In this document: in pieces, positions 35,501 to 45,269 of the stretch | How positions within the stretch are numbered: position 1 is the first letter of the stretch | Layout: each line of letters opens with the position of its first letter | Assembly (NCBI RefSeq): GCF_963583255.1 | Contig: NC_084806.1 | Location: 17,216,317-17,280,316, forward strand | Source: Pyrus communis | Lineage: Eukaryota; Streptophyta; Magnoliopsida; Rosales; Rosaceae | Reading direction: 5' to 3' | Length of the DNA stretch: 64,000 nt | Notes under the pieces: model-generated | Database searches by the model: none | What the model was told of the DNA's origin: nothing | The model's input: only the letters and a program-made list of their open reading frames with translations | Made by a program: the position numbers and the translations under genes

Positions 35501-36601
35501 GTTCTAAAAATAGATATCCATTCAAAATAATTTAAGTATTTGAGGATGGTAATTAATAAAAAATTAATATCCAAAAACAAATCACTAACAATAATCCAAA
35601 CATAAAAGAAATCGTTCAAAATTAAACCAAAAAACAAGATGGGGTTTGGCCACTAGGTGGAATTCAGCCCCCAGGGTTTTAAATTCAACTTAAAATAGTT
35701 CATGTCTAAGATTCTAATATTCCATAGGGGTGGTATCCTCCTGAAAGTCAAAAATCTCCATCTTGGTACTCTATTTGCACAAAGTTTGATTCAAACTTCT
35801 TACGATGAGAATGATATTCAACTACAACCTTCTGGGGAGCACGGCAAATGTACGACCAATGGTCCTTTGAACTACAGCGATAACATATGTCCGCATCCAT
35901 GGTTTCAGTTGCTTTGGCCTATTAACCTTGACATAATGGCTTTTGGCCGCCCTTACCACGCCTATGTTACAGTTTTGGGTGCTGATTTATGCTATAATGT
36001 GCTTTAGGCACAACTATGGCCCAATAGGTCGAGCTTGATGATTTTTCATCAACAACAAATTCTGCTTTTCAACGAGAAGTAAAACCAAGTTCAAATCCAA
36101 AAACTTAGTAAACTTCTGAGCCCTATATTGTTGCTATAAGACAATATTGGCAACAGAGAAGGTCGAATAGGTCTTCTCCAGGAGATCCTCTTCAGTCAAG
36201 TTATCGTTACAAAACTTGAGAAGTGATCGGATTCGACAAACTTTAGAATTATATTCATTCACAGACTTAAAGTCTTGGAAGCACAAATGTTGCCAATTTT
36301 GTTTTACTTTAGGCAAGAAGATGTCCTTTTGGTGATCAAAACGATCAACCAAAGCAATCTAGAGTGCTCGTGGATCTTCCTCAGCAAGGTGCTTGGTTTG
36401 TAGTGCATCATGAATGTGCCTTCAGATGACGATCATGGCAGTGGCTTTCTCAACTTCGCCAACCGGGTTGTCCATCTCATCTTCAATGGTGGGACGCAAA
36501 TTCTATGCAATGAGGTGGAGTATCAGATCTTGGACCCACTTAAGGTAGTTTCTTCCAGAGACCTCCAAAGCAGTGAAGTCGAGTTTGTTCAAATTCGACA
36601 T
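32519..36601 (-). pseudogene. copia gag-pol remnant of the nested element
   Basis: Gag starts with ATG at 36601 (MSNLNKLDFTALEVSGRNY) and has a stop soon after; a later part (36352-36134) contains the RFDHQKDIFLPK block. A pre-integrase stretch with LWHDHLG lies at about 35060-35040. Integrase runs about 34941-34154, with SIRLDNAGEF and the HTQNGLAEAFIKRLQ block. The variable linker is at 34013-33675, and the RT start with WKQAIQVKLDLL at 33700-33419. The block at 33052-32519 has CVFIKKSHSNFAIVAVYIDD, then jumps in frame from LEIEHRSDE to VFTIGGTVVSWKSTKQT, losing about 450 bp of RT and connection found in the left-edge copy. RNase H ends with CEDNASC and TKHIAPKF. Confidence 0.9.
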
Positions 36602-37652
36602 GTTCTTATCACAAAATAAATGGACAAGATGTGGTTAGTTTAACAGAGATCAATCCATTCACATATGAGTAGAATATTCAGGTTTTCAAACAAGGCATGT
36701 TTTTAGAAACTTTAGGTTTCGAAAAAAAAAAATTATGAACTTCAAGTTCATATGTTCCTACAAAAAACACAATTATATATAAAAATATATGCAACAAGAA
36801 AATATGCAAATAGATATTCAAGTCTAAAATTATAAAACCTAAATAGATATTTAATTATTTGGACTTTGGGCCAAAATTAAAGTGCGGGTGAAAAAATTAT
36901 AAAACCCAAATTGTCTAAAAAAAATAAACAATTACGCTTGGGGGCCCAAAAATATGGGCCAAAACCCACATGCAGGTTGAGCAAATTTGTGCCATATAGC
37001 CCAGGGCCAAAAGTGGGATGTGGTGGACATAGGCTGATCAGGTCAAAAAGAATTAGGCTGCGAGTCCAATAGCAACAAACGGGCTGCAAAAATAGGGTCC
37101 AAAATAGAGGCCCATGTGGGAACACATATGCACCAGCATGGGGCTAGGATCTAGTGCAACACGTGCATGTGGGACGCCATAGCCCTCGAGCTAGTGTCAC
37201 ATGTTGGGCCGAGCCGTGGTGTTGGGCTGCTTCAGGCGAGCCCAGTTAAAAGAAAATTTCTTCTTTTTTTTTCACGGGCCGAGCAAGCCAGCCCAATACG
37301 GGCGTCTGGTTTTCGTGTCCAGACTCGATCGAGGAATTTAGAACCAAATATTCGAAAAAAAATTCAAAGGAATTCTTCTGGAATTCCATTCAATTGTCGT
37401 CCAAGACGATCAAAGTAGCCCAAGAACACGACTTCAGGTCGTGGTTGCCCAGAAAAGAAGACGGCAAGGGGCGATTTTCTGGGTTTTGGGACGATGCCAG
37501 GGACGGCGTCGTTTTGGTTCGTTCACGGGGGTAGAGCTTCAAGCTCCATAGGGTTGGCTCGGGTCCTGGATTCAAAAAACCCTAGAAGAATTATGTTTTA
37601 ATTTTTCTTCAATTAGTTCAATGCATATGTCTTCAAATAACTTAATGCATGG
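36602..37652 (-). other. proximal part of the copia leader, between gag and the viral insert
   Basis: Non-coding, with a GC-richer patch at about 37120-37520. It is continuous with the copia gag on one side and ends at the AT run 37653-37670 on the other. No open frame here looks real. Confidence 0.55.
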
Positions 37653-37670
37653 ATATATATATATATATAT
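37653..37670. repeat. AT microsatellite at the left border of the viral insert
   Basis: Eighteen bases of pure AT alternation. Together with 44726-44758 it brackets the viral block and probably marks the site of integration. Confidence 0.85.
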
Positions 37671-37672
37671 GT

Positions 37673-38303
37673 ATACCAAATGGGGCGGAACTTGATCAGG
37701 CGGTAAAACCATCCATAGTATCAAGAATGCGGAAGTAAAACACTTATAAATAGATTAACATTTCAATATATTGAATGATGAAGAAATGGGGCTGATTAAA
37801 GAGGAATATCCATGGATGGCAGATTATAACATGAAAACATAAAATTAAATTGAATATAGGTGATATTTCCATGAAGATAATGAATTAAAATTAATGATGC
37901 AAATTAAGTTATGAAAATAAGTTTTATTAAAACTTACTGAAAATTACAAACTTTTGCCTAATGGCAGATGAAGAATTTAAACCATCTTGGAGCTTGCAAG
38001 CATCCTTGGTAATATTCACTATAAGTGTTTGAGATTTTCTATTGATATTTTCTCTATTCTTTCGAATACGCAGAGAATTTTCTTCGACTAAAGTCCCCTT
38101 ATTCTGAGAATGAGCTCTTCTTTTATCTTGCAAAGAGGAATGATTGGGGTTGAGATAATTGAGCCGGGAATCCCGCTTGCATGTGCTGCTAGCTGATAAA
38201 GGTTGGCGAATTATGAAGATTTACTGTGGATTCACGCTGTATCTTCAGAAAAGCTGGATGAACAGTAATTTGTCTGCTTTCACTGTTGATGAATAGTGAC
38301 TTG
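37673..38303 (-). other. viral non-coding region
   Basis: AT-rich sequence after ORF2 with no credible long frame. On the minus strand a TATAAGTG motif (about 37740-37747) could be part of the viral promoter or of the 3' end; I cannot decide. A standard TGGTATCAGAGC primer site was not found in this block. Confidence 0.4.
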
Positions 38304-39672
38304 TCAGGAATCTGAAATGATGATTGCTACTGCTGATGATGCTTTTTGGATACGATCACATGGAGAATTATTACAAGTCTGAAATTCAAAATTCAAATGG
38401 ATCTTGGGCACCCGGGAGTTCTGCCTATTTGGCGGGAAGCTAAGAAGAAGTGTCCGAAGCATCTGAGCTGGAATTTGAACTTCCTCTTTTGTGAAGCATT
38501 GCTGCTTCTGCATAAGCTGCTGGGCCAAATCCAGGAGTTGGGAAGATTTCGAGGATTTCTCTTTCTTCTTTGAACTGGAGGACTTGGAGGACTTAGGTTT
38601 TCCCTTAAGAGAGGACAAAAGACTGATATCTGAGAGCGATTGAACTTGTTCCCGAGCGTCTGGAAGTTCGGGGAATTGCTCATTTTCTGGCAAAGCCTGT
38701 GTTGATGGTGTAGAGATTGGTGAAGCTGGAACCTGAGGAAATTCCAATTTTACTAAATCGATAATCTTCTGATGGTTGAATTTGTCCCACCATTTTACCC
38801 ACTAGGTCCTGTAAATACCACCATTATCTGATTCGAAATTCCATTTTAGTATCCATGGGATCTTGTACCTGGCCATGAATAATGAAAAGAGGGAAGCTAT
38901 TGATGAGTGCTTGACGAAGGTCATCTGGGATGATAGAAACATTTGGGCCATGAGACGCCCACCATTCTGGAAACCATGCTGGGAAGTTTAATTTGAAATT
39001 TTTGTCAAAGGTTATGAACCATAAGTGACTGAAATCAGCTGTTTGATGGAGGAAAATATTAGTCTATGCTTGGATATAATCATAATAATTGTAATGGTTG
39101 TTTGGGATGAGAACATGTTGTGTATAAAGGGGTTTGGTATGGTAAATGGGAATTCCCCATTCTTGCTCAGTAAGAAATTTTCCGATGTGGAGAGAAAGGT
39201 ATAATATTTTGTTTTCATGGGTGGTGTTGAAAATGGGTTTGATGGCAATGCTTTCTGCCTCAGAGAGAATGGCTTGGTAATATTTAAGACTTTTGAAAGA
39301 TTCAGTTGGAAGAAAATGATAATTGGGAGGAAGAAGAATTTTGGCAATGCGCTATGGAGGTTGATTTTTATCAATATGATGTGGGATGCTAAAAAGCCTT
39401 TCCGAGTTTGGATTTTTAAGATAGGGTGATGTTTTAGCAAAGCTAGGTGTTTTTGGGTTTGAAGGAGATGGAGATCGAACTGAAGAATAAGGATCATAAG
39501 GGGTGGCTAACGCTGTTTGGTAGTTTGGACGGATATTTCCTATGGTTGATCCTAAGGGAGTAAATCTGTTTGTGATGGCTAAGGCCGATGAGGAATCGGG
39601 AGTAGATTCCTGTTTAACTGGTGTTGGGGTTGGGGTGAGAGTGGCTGGAAGCCTTCTTTGATTAGTACCCAT
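38304..39672 (-). pseudogene. viral downstream ORF (ORF2), broken
   Basis: Its ATG lies within the last codons of the polyprotein, so the two frames overlap by about 11 bp at 39672-39662. The first piece (39672-39352) is Thr/Pro/Ser-rich; the last (38747-38304) is Ser/Lys-rich, with KSSKSSSSKKKEKSSKSS. Between them the frame shifts several times. Such a second ORF of unknown function after RNase H is a florendovirus trait as far as I recall. I cannot assign a function. Confidence 0.6.
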
Positions 39673-41078
39673 TCTTCCCCTGCAAAAATTCTCTGGTTAG
39701 GAAATCAGGGATGCAATTTTGGCTGCCCTTAATGTATTCAATTTCAAAATCAAAAATACTTAATATGGCTTGCCAGCGTGCTAAAATTTGTTTTGATGCA
39801 ATGTTTTGAACAACCTTTTGTGAAACATGTTTTGCAGATTGCAATCAATACGAACCAAATTTTTTTGATTTAATAGATCATCTTGAAATTTGCTAATGCA
39901 TAATACAATAGATAATATTTCTTTCTTAATAGTATTATAATTATGTTGAGTAGGATTCCAAACTCCTGAATGGAAACGAACAATTTGTTCAGGAGCTTCG
40001 GAAGAACTTTTCTGCTTGAGGATACCTCCATAACCAATGTTAGATGCATCGGTTTCAACTATCTTGAATGAGTTGGGAGTTGGAATGCCAAGGCAAGGCA
40101 AAGTCTTGACATGATTTTTAATCTGTTTAACAATGGAAGTATGAATTTGAGACCATGATGGAGGATTCTCTTTAAGACGATCAAATAAAGGTTTGCATTG
40201 CTGTCGAAGATGAGGATAGAATTCAGAAACATAATTGAGAGATCCAAGAAAACGTTGAAGTTGAGTTTTATCAGTAATCTGATCTGGAAATTTCTCAACA
40301 AACTGGATGACTCGATCTATTGGTTGAAGTTGAGTTTTCCAGAAGCTGGTTAATTTCTGTTTTACAAAATTCTAAGACTTCTTGATTCATTTGAATAAGC
40401 CGTGCTTTTGTGGGAATTTTTGACTCATTGAAATCCTAACAATATATTGTTTTCTGTGCCAAAAGGCATTGGGGATATCTGAACAGATTTCCTTAGCAAG
40501 TTTATCAGAAAACTGGCTAATAGATTCTAACAAAAACTTATTTGTTAGTTGTTCTTCAATTCTTCTGTGTTTAATTTCTTCCTGTAAGAAATTAATCTGT
40601 TGAGATTTTGAATTGATTAGATTAAGAGTTTTGGAGACACTGTCTTTCTGGAGTTGTTTTAATTTTTTGAGGTCTGTTTCCATGCAGAACTCAAAGGTGA
40701 TTTTTTGTCCTAGTACTCTAGTAGAGATTCGATTGTGATGAACTTTGAAAGGATAGATTAAAGCTATGAAAGAGAGTCCTAATATTAATGGATCAGAAAT
40801 ATTTTTAACTAAAACAAATGGAGTTTTAAAACAAACATTGTCTTGACAAACATGGGCTTTAGGAATTTCATATTTTAACTTCATCGGAGATTGATTTGCA
40901 GCACTAAGTATTTCAGTGGACTTATGATAATACTTAGTAGGAATTAACCCTTCTTGAATACAATTCAAGTCTGCACCCAAATCAATTAATGCTATGGTTT
41001 CTAAATGAAAATCTGTGATTATTATCTTGATTTTAGAATACCATTTTCTAATTCTTATTTTGTCTAAAAGACTTAAGA
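39662..41078 (-). pseudogene. viral aspartic protease and RT/RNase H region, RT core deleted
   Basis: The protease-like part (40995-40690) has DLGADLNCI at the usual DTGA position, followed by a flap and a LILGLSF motif. The frame then enters the start of the reverse transcriptase (about 40400-40345) but jumps near 40335 straight to its last part and the thumb region (about 40330-40260). The central domain with the catalytic YxDD box is therefore missing. RNase H follows (40101-39662) with ETDASNIGYGG, the KKEIL stretch and DFLTRE at its end. A stop at 39662 closes the polyprotein. The lost RT core alone makes the copy replication-defective. Confidence 0.82.
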
Positions 41079-43591
41079 CTAAATCTTTTGAAGAAGCTTT
41101 GCTTGAGTGAGCATCAGAATCGCGGTCCGAAGAAGAACTGTCTTGTTCTTCGACAAGAGTTTAGGTACGGACTCTACTGAGTTTGAACGAATTTCTGTGT
41201 TTTCGGACTTTAGAAAGCTAATTTCCGATTTGATTTGATTGATTTCTTTTTGTAAATCTTTAATGGTAATTTCTTTTTTAGGCTTATTGAACCTTTCTAA
41301 AGTGGTGCTGAGAGAAATCTTTTGAGGTGGTGTTTGGCTAGTGCCTGATTCTTGATGTGAAACCAACTTCTTTAATTTCTTTAAATAAAAAGATTTCAAA
41401 TCTGGGTCATCGACTTTACTTATTAATTCAACTAGAAATTCTTCTTGTTCTTCTTGCTTATTGAGCACTGATATTTTGTTACAACAAGTGTCGGTACATC
41501 CGAACTTGATGTTTGGCGAAGAAACTTCACTAGAACTATTATGATCAGAAGAGGATAATTCCAAATCCTTATCTGATTGACTAGAGTCGGTATTTCTAAG
41601 TTCTAAAACTTGAATAAGCTGTACTTTCTCTTCATCAGAGATTTTCAGTTGATTAATGGCTTTTTTTACTTTGCATTCATTGGCATAATGACCAAATTTG
41701 CCACATCTGTAGCATTTTCCCTTTTTACCTTGACGATCTTTACCAGTTTTTCGAAAAGATTTCTTTTTAGGGTTTTCATAAAACTTGTTGGATTGAAAAG
41801 GTTTGGTGGATGACCTTGGCTTGTATTTATGATACCTGGGATGGGGTTTAGAATACTTACTCATATGTTGAGCTTTCTTCTTTATTGACTTGTTTAGAAA
41901 TCTTTATATCGATACACATTTTCAATTCTTCCTTCTGGATAACATTAACTATATTCTCATAAGTAAGGGTATGATAAGGTACGATACCTTCTTCGTTTAC
42001 TAAAACATTTCGTATTTTATGAGCAAAAAGGTTTGGTAATCCATTAATAAATTTTTCTTTCCAAAATGGTTGATTACTATCTTCTCGAAGCATGACTCTG
42101 GACATAAAAACATCTTTATACCATCTAAAATCACTTAAAGTAGGGCATCTTAAATTACTCAGTTGATCATGAACTCTAGTGGTGACATTACTAGGTGTTC
42201 TTATAAAGTGTTATATGGTAGTGTAGAGTAAGGTATTTACTCCATCAGGTATTCCTTGTCCTATAGTTTCATCAAAGATGGGAAGCCCTTCCTCAACTTT
42301 TTTAATCGCATGGCGTATTTCATCTCTGGACTGAGAAGTTAAGTGTTTCTCCCACCAGTGACCAAAAGGTCGACTATTTGTGTTTGTGTAAGACTGTGAT
42401 TGGTGACATAGCTATTAGCAACCATAGACATGTGTTGGAGTTTGTTGAGAAGTTCTTGTTTTGACAATCCATCTATATTCCATTCATAGAGTTTGTCAGC
42501 AGAGACTGAAAATTGGTTTTGGATATGTCTTTCTTCAAATTGAAGATCTGGGGGTGTTGGTCTGGGATACCAATTTTTTGTGAGAGTTGTGGGGTTGACT
42601 GGATTAGTGCGAATACGCTTAAGATCAAAAGTTGGTTGAAGGTCAATATTTTGAAAAGCATGTTCAATTTTCTGAATAGAAACATTAGTTTCTGTTTCTT
42701 GAGAAGAATCTGAAGTAAAAGTATTTTCTTTTTCGATAGAAATATCATGATTTTGTAAAACATTAACAACTTTCTCTTTTTTGAGCTCATTGAGCATTTG
42801 ATCAATTTTCTGTATGGTAGTCATTGGCCTTAAAGCAGTAGAGCCTGAAGTAGTGTCAGTGAAATTCACTAATGGTTTTTCCTTTGGAAAAGATTTTTGG
42901 TGAGACAATTTGTCGATTTTGGTTTCAATTTTATCCAACTGTTTTCCAATAGTATGAAGACTCTGGTTTGTAAAATTGTTCTGTTCAATGACAGATTTAA
43001 AACCTGCATCTTCTTTGGAATTTTGAAAGGAGTGGCCGAAATGTGGGTATTGCCAGTGGAAATCAAAATGGTTTCTTTGGGAGGATGACTGGAAGAAATC
43101 AAAGTTTTGTCTTCCTTAACCCAATTTTCTTTGGTAACAATCATAAGTTTGTTTTTGGTTTCATAATGTTTTTCAATGAAATCAAAGAAAGATATTTCAA
43201 GTTGATATTGTTCTACAAAAGCTTTCCATTCAGCATAAATAGCTAGCTTTTCTTCATCAGAATACTTTTTTCTGAAAACATTTCTTCAAGGTATATTTTC
43301 AATAGATTCGATGTCAGCTTTGAGCTTCTTCCACCGAATTTTGTATGGTTTGTTTAAAACAAGTAATTGGTGATTCACCGATATTGTTTCAAAATCAGAG
43401 GCTGTAGGTGAGGTTTGTTCTTCTTGATTCTGAGGTTGATACACAGGGTGTGTTACTTGTGATGAAGTGTCTACAGACTTTAATTTAATGAAATCATTGA
43501 TTAATTCTTGTTGGGCAGTGGCAGAATTAGTCTCCTGCTCTTTTAACTTTTTATTTACTAAAGATCTTGCTAAATCTTGATCTCGACCCAA
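41079..43591 (-). pseudogene. viral coat protein region with CCHC zinc knuckle, broken
   Basis: Open pieces lie at 43591-43286, 42938-42339, 42105-41857 and 41864-41079. The first two are polar, Gln/Lys-rich and coiled-coil-like. The last contains an intact knuckle CYRCGKFGHYANEC (near 41700), preceded by a basic stretch, then an acidic Ser-rich tail. This arrangement is typical of caulimovirid coat proteins, where the knuckle binds the viral RNA. Stops and frameshifts divide the pieces, for example between 42339 and 42105. Confidence 0.8.
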
Positions 43592-43599
43592 TCTATCAG

Positions 43600-44541
43600 T
43601 TGATGTGGATCCAAAAAAGAATTTCTGCTAGAAGCAAATGATTTATGCGAATGCACTGATTCACAAGATCTTCTTGCTGGTCTATCAAAATTAATTTTTA
43701 CTGTACCGTCAAAATATTGTTCAACATTGTCAAGATTGACAAGACTGTTTTGTATAGCAACTGGCTTACTTTCATTGATTAAACACTAATCTGAAGGTAG
43801 ACTGATGTCTGACCACCTAATGGTTCTTAGGACTTTTATATTTGCATTTTCTTGGGTTGTTTGAATTAAAAGTGTATGCTCACGAGGACTTTTGGTTAAA
43901 GCTTGAAAATTCATATTTGTTCCTGTGACTTTTTAATAGACTCTGTAAATAAGTGTCAAAGGCTGTGTTCCTTCTAGGACTTGGTATCCTGAAGTTTTGA
44001 TATTGAGTGTGAGTGCTTTCAGCATGTGTGGATCTGAAAGACTTATGGTGAGGTCTGGGAAACAATCAAAATGGATAGGTCCGTTATAAAGACTGGATTC
44101 AATCATTCCAAGTATACTATCACTGACGTCAGTGAATCTAGTATCTCGGAGACACAAAAGAATAGACGTATTAAGACCTTTTCTTGTTAATGGTTTAATA
44201 ACTATTTGAACCAAACCAATATGAATATAGTTATGACCATCTTTCCTATGAGATTTAATATGTTCAGGAGAAAATAATTGACAAGTCTCATGTTCTTTAC
44301 TAAGAGCATAAGCCTTTTCAACAGTTTTAACATGATGTTCGGATGTAAAAGAGGTCAAAGACCATTTTTTCTTGTAAATATTTTTGCTTGGAACTTTTGG
44401 AATATTCCAATCACCAAAATCAATACTTTCATCAGTTTGAAAATCAAGTTTTTGTTTTTCATTTACAATGTCTGGTATAGTTCCTAAGTTGAACCTAGAG
44501 CTAGTGTTGGCCATTGAATTAGATCTAAACAATCTACTCAT
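43600..44541 (-). pseudogene. viral movement protein region (N-terminal part of the polyprotein), broken
   Basis: The frame starts with ATG at 44541 and stays open to a stop at 43933. The stretch around KPLTRKGLNTSILLCLRDTR and the following hydrophobic strands resembles the 30K superfamily of plant virus movement proteins, which let virus cross plasmodesmata. After the stop at 43933-43935 similar sequence continues in other frames to about 43600, so at least one shift and one stop separate it from the next part. It is the first domain, as expected for this layout. Family assignment is by domain order and general likeness. Confidence 0.75.
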
Positions 44542-44722
44542 GATAATCACAAAACAAATATTCTAAATGCAAAACTTAAATGATTCACCTTCCTCTTATG
44601 TCTACACCCTTTCCCCGTTCATGCCTCTTCTCGGGCCTTACTGTTTGGACCAAGCCTTACTGTTTGGTTGGGAGTTTGAACAAATGAGGACTGATCAACA
44701 AGTAAGAAATTGCAGATAGGAT

Positions 44723-44725
<3 letters not shown>

Positions 44726-44758
<33 letters not shown>
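44726..44758. repeat. AT microsatellite at the right border of the viral insert
   Basis: About 33 bases of AT alternation next to the viral leader. Sequence beyond it (44759-45027) belongs to the copia leader. Confidence 0.85.
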
Positions 44759-44761
<3 letters not shown>

Positions 44762-45002
44762 GATACAATTCATGGAAATATCAAATTCACATAATTCAAC
44801 AATTATGGATATAAGGCACACACAATTCATGCAAAATCTAAAATTCGATAAACGTAAAGTTGAGTCATGCATTATGGTGAATGTTCATGCTATCAGGGTT
44901 GCAAAAATATCGAGATAAAAATCGTTGTTTTGAAAGAACCTGATTGCGTGATGTTGGTGAACTGGTTTGATGCAGAAAACTTCCATGTCAAATTCCTAAG
45001 CG

Positions 45003-45027
45003 CAGCGGTAAGAGCGTGCTAATAACG
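45003..45027 (-). promoter_or_regulatory. primer-binding site of the nested copia element, complementary to a tRNA interior
   Basis: The plus strand reads AGCGGTAAGAGCGTGCTAAT then AACG next to the LTR. GTGCTAATAACG matches the anticodon stem-loop of plant tRNA-Ile(AAU) as I remember it, not a tRNA 3' end. This suggests priming by a 5' half tRNA, as known for Drosophila copia with initiator tRNA-Met. The tRNA match rests on memory. Confidence 0.55.
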
Positions 45028-45269
45028 TGTTGTGACCTATATTTAACTAACAGGGAGAGGGGGCCGGCGACATAGAGAAAATATAGAGAGAGATGTTTGT
45101 AGGGTTATGTAGAGATGTGTTATTCCCTTACACAGTGCCTTTATTTATAGTAATAAGGGAGAAGAAATCATTCTCCTCCCAGGAATACAAGTCCTAAAAG
45201 GGAAGAATAACTAGAATCAAATCTAATTTAGGATTTATACAATCACACTTAAATAAGAAGTTTATAACA
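45028..45269 (-). repeat. 5' LTR of the nested copia element
   Basis: In element orientation it reads TGTTATAAAC...GGTCACAACA (242 bp), giving TGTT...AACA termini. A TATA-like CTATAAATAAAGGC (plus strand 45140-45155, reversed) lies in the middle. The primer-binding region starts directly beyond 45027. Confidence 0.88.

Larger units (their letters stand above)
37673..44725 (-). mobile_element. endogenous pararetrovirus (Caulimoviridae, florendovirus/petuvirus-like layout), defective
   Basis: About 7.05 kb on the minus strand carry, in order, a 30K-type movement protein, a coat protein with a CCHC knuckle, an aspartic protease, a reverse transcriptase/RNase H, and a second short ORF overlapping the end of the first. 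Integrase and LTRs are absent, as in caulimovirids. AT dinucleotide runs (37653-37670 and 44726-44758) border the block, and copia leader sequence lies outside both. A long polyprotein plus an overlapping downstream ORF fits florendoviruses, which are known to sit in TA repeats. Frameshifts, stops and loss of the RT core show that it cannot replicate. The borders are inferred. Confidence 0.85.
31747..45269 (-). mobile_element. Ty1/copia retrotransposon, minus strand, itself interrupted by a pararetrovirus
   Basis: LTR-like direct repeats at 31747-31996 and 45028-45269 bound minus-strand gag-pol. A polypurine tract (minus-strand CAAGGGGGAG, about 31997-32006) adjoins the 3' LTR and a primer-binding site adjoins the 5' LTR. 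The 5-bp flanks are CTAAA (31742-31746) and CTAAT (45270-45274), a near-match. The leader from the 5' LTR to the gag ATG at 36601 would be about 1.5 kb without the viral insert. Internal pol is shortened and full of stops. It belongs to the same copia group as the element at the left edge. Confidence 0.9.

Noticed and set aside
44990..45030. A possible tRNA gene on the plus strand (AGCGCAGCGGTAAGAGCGTG)
   Set aside because: Only a D-arm/anticodon-like part is present, without acceptor stem or T arm; it is better explained as the complement of the copia primer-binding site.
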